Assembly (NCBI GenBank): GCA_965205785.1
Contig: OZ242188.1
Location: forward strand, 806,001-870,000
Length of the DNA: 64,000 nucleotides
From: BJGV01 sp965205785
Lineage (GTDB): Bacteria; Pseudomonadota; Gammaproteobacteria; Burkholderiales; Nitrosomonadaceae
Direction of reading: 5' to 3'
This document shows, one piece after another, positions 61,473 through 64,000 of the stretch. The notes under the pieces are model-generated. The model worked only from the letters and a program-made list of their open reading frames with translations, was not told the origin of the DNA and did not search any database. Within the stretch, counting starts at the first letter, position 1; each line of letters starts with the position of its first letter. Position numbers and translations under genes: made by a program.

Positions 61473-61522
61473 ACTGAGGAAAAATCAGCGCATATAATTG
61501 AGCCTTAGCCCAATTTATTTCC

Positions 61523-62878
61523 ATGAGAAACACTGACATCATTGCTGCAATTGCTACGCCACCAGGACGGGGTGGAATTGGTGTCGTACGTGTTTCTGGT
61601 AAAGATTTGCAGCAGATGGCCCAAGAAGTACTAGGACACATTCCAAAGAAACGTCACGCTCACTTTAGTAATTTCAAGGATGAAAATGGATTACCCATAG
61701 ATCAGGGCATTGCTATTTTTTATTCCTCTCCTAATTCCTACACTGGTGAAGATGTATTAGAGCTACAGGGTCACGGCGGGCCAGCTGTAATGGATATGTT
61801 GCTATCTCGGTGTCTTTCTTTGGGCGCAAGGCTCGCTCAACCGGGAGAGTTTACATTACGCGCTTTTCTTAACAACAAGCTTGATCTTGCTCAAGCAGAA
61901 AGTGTAGCGGATATTATAGATGCCAGTACCGGCGAAGCAGTGCGCTGTGCTATGCGTTCATTGCAGGGGGATTTTTCCACAGCGATTCATGCGCTGACGC
62001 AAACAGTTATTGATTTACGTATGCTTGTAGAGGCAACGTTAGATTTTCCAGAAGAAGAGACCAGTTTTCTCGGGCAAAGTGATGTTTGTAACAAACTTAA
62101 AAATATTAAATCAGAGCTTGAGCAAATAATTGCTGCCGCACGGCAGGGTAGCCTGCTTCGTGAAGGCGTTCACGTAGTGATAGTAGGCCAACCTAACGTA
62201 GGGAAATCCAGTCTAATGAATAAACTGGCAAAAGAAGAGATCGCCATTGTTACTTCAACTCCAGGCACAACCCGAGATACCATACGCGAGACGATACAAA
62301 TGGAAGGCGTACCGATTCATCTCATAGATACTGCCGGATTGAGGAAGACAGATGATGAAATAGAGAAAATTGGAATTGCTCGTGCTTGGGCGGCTATAGA
62401 GAAAGGAGGGCTAGTGCTCTTGCTAACGGATAGTCGTTCTGGCCTAACTATAGAAGACCAGAGAATACTTGATAAGCTTCCGCCGGAGGTACCTTTAATA
62501 CATGTAGCCAACAAAATAGATTTACTAAAAGAGGCTCCTTCCGTTTCAGACAAGAAAGAAAAAGCAGAAATTTATCTTTCTGCAAAAACTGGTGTCGGTA
62601 TTGAGCAGCTCCGGCAAAAACTTCTTGAGATCGTCGGCTGGAAATCAGGTCCGACATGTGAGGGCTTATTTATGGCCCGACATCGTCATTTGTGGGCGCT
62701 TTCAGAGACAAAAAAACATCTGAAGAATGCTCGCAAAACAGCCAAGAAGGAAATCAGGGCGGAGTTGCTTGCTGAGGAATTGCGGCTTATCCAACAAACC
62801 CTGTCAACGATTACTGGCGAGTTCAGTGCAGATGATTTGCTGGGAGAGATATTTTCACGATTTTGTATTGGCAAATAG
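61523..62878 (+). CDS. mnmE: tRNA modification GTPase MnmE
   Basis: MnmE works with MnmG to modify U34 of certain tRNAs. The 451-residue protein has the folate-binding start (DIIAAIATPPGRGGIGVVRVSG), a helical domain and an inserted G domain with VGQPNVGKSSLMN, TPGTTRDT, IDTAGLRKTDD and ANKIDLL. It ends with the catalytic CIGK. The start is ATG 61523. It precedes the parS sites and mnmG, the usual order. Confidence 0.97.
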   Translation: MRNTDIIAAIATPPGRGGIGVVRVSGKDLQQMAQEVLGHIPKKRHAHFSNFKDENGLPIDQGIAIFYSSPNSYTGEDVLELQGHGGPAVMDMLLSRCLSLGARLAQPGEFTLRAFLNNKLDLAQAESVADIIDASTGEAVRCAMRSLQGDFSTAIHALTQTVIDLRMLVEATLDFPEEETSFLGQSDVCNKLKNIKSELEQIIAAARQGSLLREGVHVVIVGQPNVGKSSLMNKLAKEEIAIVTSTPGTTRDTIRETIQMEGVPIHLIDTAGLRKTDDEIEKIGIARAWAAIEKGGLVLLLTDSRSGLTIEDQRILDKLPPEVPLIHVANKIDLLKEAPSVSDKKEKAEIYLSAKTGVGIEQLRQKLLEIVGWKSGPTCEGLFMARHRHLWALSETKKHLKNARKTAKKEIRAELLAEELRLIQQTLSTITGEFSADDLLGEIFSRFCIGK

Positions 62879-62968
62879 CTTCTTTTCACAAAACTCACTA
62901 CTATCAGGCCACGGCATCGGTTGCTTTTACCAAAGTTGCTTTTTTACGACGAGCCCATTATTAAGGGA

Positions 62969-62984
62969 TGTTTCACGTGAAACA
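62969..62984. promoter_or_regulatory. parS site 1
   Basis: TGTTTCACGTGAAACA, the perfect 16-base palindromic consensus for ParB binding. It lies between mnmE and mnmG, about 4.4 kb from oriC, as expected for the chromosome segregation centre. parA and parB are not in the window but usually follow mnmG-rsmG. Confidence 0.97.
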
Positions 62985-63005
62985 TCTTGCAGCCCTCGCT
63001 GTGAG

Positions 63006-63021
63006 TGTTTCACGTGAAACA
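63006..63021. promoter_or_regulatory. parS site 2
   Basis: A second perfect TGTTTCACGTGAAACA, 37 bases after the first. Two exact sites so close give a strong ParB loading point. Confidence 0.97.
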
Positions 63022-63152
63022 TTTCTCGTGTGGCACAATATGGTTTCTACTTTATTGGGCGCTGACGACGAGCATTACTCGGCCAATATTGGATAACGAC
63101 TACTCTTTTTTCCTTGGAGCGTTTTTTGTTCTGACAGATTCATCGGGTGGTT

Positions 63153-63524
63153 TTAGTCAGCTGTTGGTAGGCGGCATAGATAAATGGTTACACAGGCACC
63201 GATAGTGCCTAGCAGCGCAGCTGCCCACCATTGGCCAATTATCCACATTGATAGCGTCATGCTTGCCCAGAGTATAACCAATGCTCGTTGGCGTACTCGC
63301 CGAGGCAGGCCGTTGCCGGATTGATATTGGTGGATGATTGGGCCTAGGTGAGGATGGGTCAGTAGCCAGCTGTGAAAGCGCGGGGATGATTTTGCGAAAC
63401 AGGCGGCAGCCAGGAGGATAAACGGGGTGGTGGGCAGTAATGGCAGCACCACTCCGAGCGCGCCCAAGGCGATCGAAAGGCAGCCGGCACTAATCAGTAA
63501 GATTTTGATGGTATGACGCTTCAT
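63153..63524 (-). CDS. DUF454 (YbaN family) inner-membrane protein
   Basis: The 123-residue protein has GALGVVLPLLPTTPFILLAAACFAKSSPRFHSWLLTHP near the start, the DUF454 signature, and three or four hydrophobic segments in total (about 8-42 and 82-115). Function is unknown; YbaN is a related small inner-membrane protein. It is encoded against the direction of mnmE and mnmG, between the parS sites and mnmG. The GC content is visibly higher than in its neighbours. Confidence 0.9.
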   Translation of the reverse strand: MKRHTIKILLISAGCLSIALGALGVVLPLLPTTPFILLAAACFAKSSPRFHSWLLTHPHLGPIIHQYQSGNGLPRRVRQRALVILWASMTLSMWIIGQWWAAALLGTIGACVTIYLCRLPTAD

Positions 63525-63697
63525 GGGCCTCTTTTTACAGGAGATAATAACAGAGAGATGGGGCAGCCTAATTTGTCTTTACACTTTTGTCATCCTGTTG
63601 TTACTGCTGCTGATCCAGGGTGTGCACGATAACATTTGTATCAGGTTTGCCGTATAATATATTTTTTAAAAAATAGTTTTTTAAGGCATCGGTTCGA

Positions 63698-64000
63698 ATG
63701 ATTGTTTCTGAAAAATTTGATGTTATCGTGGTAGGTGGCGGACATGCGGGTACTGAGGCCGCGCTAGCAGCGGCCAGAATGGGAAGAAAAACGCTGTTAC
63801 TTACACATAATATTGATACTTTAGGCCAGATGTCGTGCAATCCTTCTATAGGGGGGATTGGAAAGGGCCATTTGGTTAAAGAGATAGATGCGCTTGGTGG
63901 CGCTATGGCTGCCGCCGCAGATGAAGCTGGAATCCAATTTCGTATTCTTAATGCAAGTAAGGGCGCTGCGGTTCGCGCAACTCGTGCACAAGCTGACAGA
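63698..64000 (+). CDS. mnmG: tRNA modification enzyme MnmG, N-terminal part
   Basis: The first 101 codons are present and the frame is open to the window's end. The FAD-binding motif EKFDVIVVGGGHAGTEAALAAARMG is at the start, then MSCNPSIGGIGKGHLVKEIDALGG, both typical of MnmG/GidA. With MnmE it makes the 5-carboxymethylaminomethyl group on U34. A TATAAT (63653-63658) lies upstream and may be its -10 box. Confidence 0.95.
   Translation, partial: MIVSEKFDVIVVGGGHAGTEAALAAARMGRKTLLLTHNIDTLGQMSCNPSIGGIGKGHLVKEIDALGGAMAAAADEAGIQFRILNASKGAAVRATRAQADR

Overview
The window reads as a low-GC (roughly 40% by eye) betaproteobacterial chromosome segment that includes the replication origin. Three things support this. 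Gene order is gyrB-dnaN-dnaA / oriC / rpmH-rnpA-yidD-yidC-mnmE-parS-mnmG. A ribE-ribBA-ribH-nusB-thiL-pgpA-pncC-recA-recX-alaS string is present. Betaproteobacterial markers include a DUF3460 protein, exosortase-A-type polysaccharide genes and a RegB/RegA redox pair. A copper nitrite reductase (NirK) and several stress proteins would suit a Nitrosomonadales-type nitrifier or denitrifier, but the species cannot be fixed from sequence alone.

Layout. 1-8.9 kb: 3' end of miaA, then a beta-oxidation operon (fadE, fadD, thioesterase, fused dehydrogenase/hydratase, fadA). 9.0-10.3 kb: monocistronic nirK with inverted repeats upstream and a strong terminator. 10.4-16.8 kb: a polysaccharide locus (deacetylase, glycosyltransferase, two exosortase-A-associated hydrolases, acyl carrier protein, DegT aminotransferase). 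Both hydrolases carry one in-frame stop codon, and a neighbouring TPR gene is deleted and frameshifted. 16.8-23.1 kb: single genes, including a lipoprotein cytochrome c, a canonical and a divergent inorganic pyrophosphatase, and a HEPN-like protein.

23.1-33.2 kb is the accessory core. It holds small, mostly unrecognised genes on both strands. A related non-coding element of about 40-80 bp recurs at gene boundaries (hairpin around GTCTGC(T)TTTGG...AAAGC, then a CCTCAGTATTCC-like block, then CCGTTATATAA). Two copies overlap the stop codon of the upstream gene and end just before the next gene, as attC sites of integron cassettes do, but no integrase is visible. This zone also has a two-copy structured repeat, a tandem duplication, several frameshifted genes and paralogous pairs. 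At 33.3-34.9 kb a MarR regulator, two tiny paralogous membrane proteins and an SRPBCC protein share the operator TTGTATATACAA. A tRNA-Arg(CCT) at 34.95-35.02 kb separates this zone from core genes.

35-53 kb is core metabolism and repair: peroxiredoxin, Smr protein, trxB, alaS, recX, recA, riboflavin genes, regBA, ribD, nrdR, glyA and a class III aminotransferase. 53-64 kb is the origin region, with DnaA boxes, an AT-rich stretch and two perfect parS sites.
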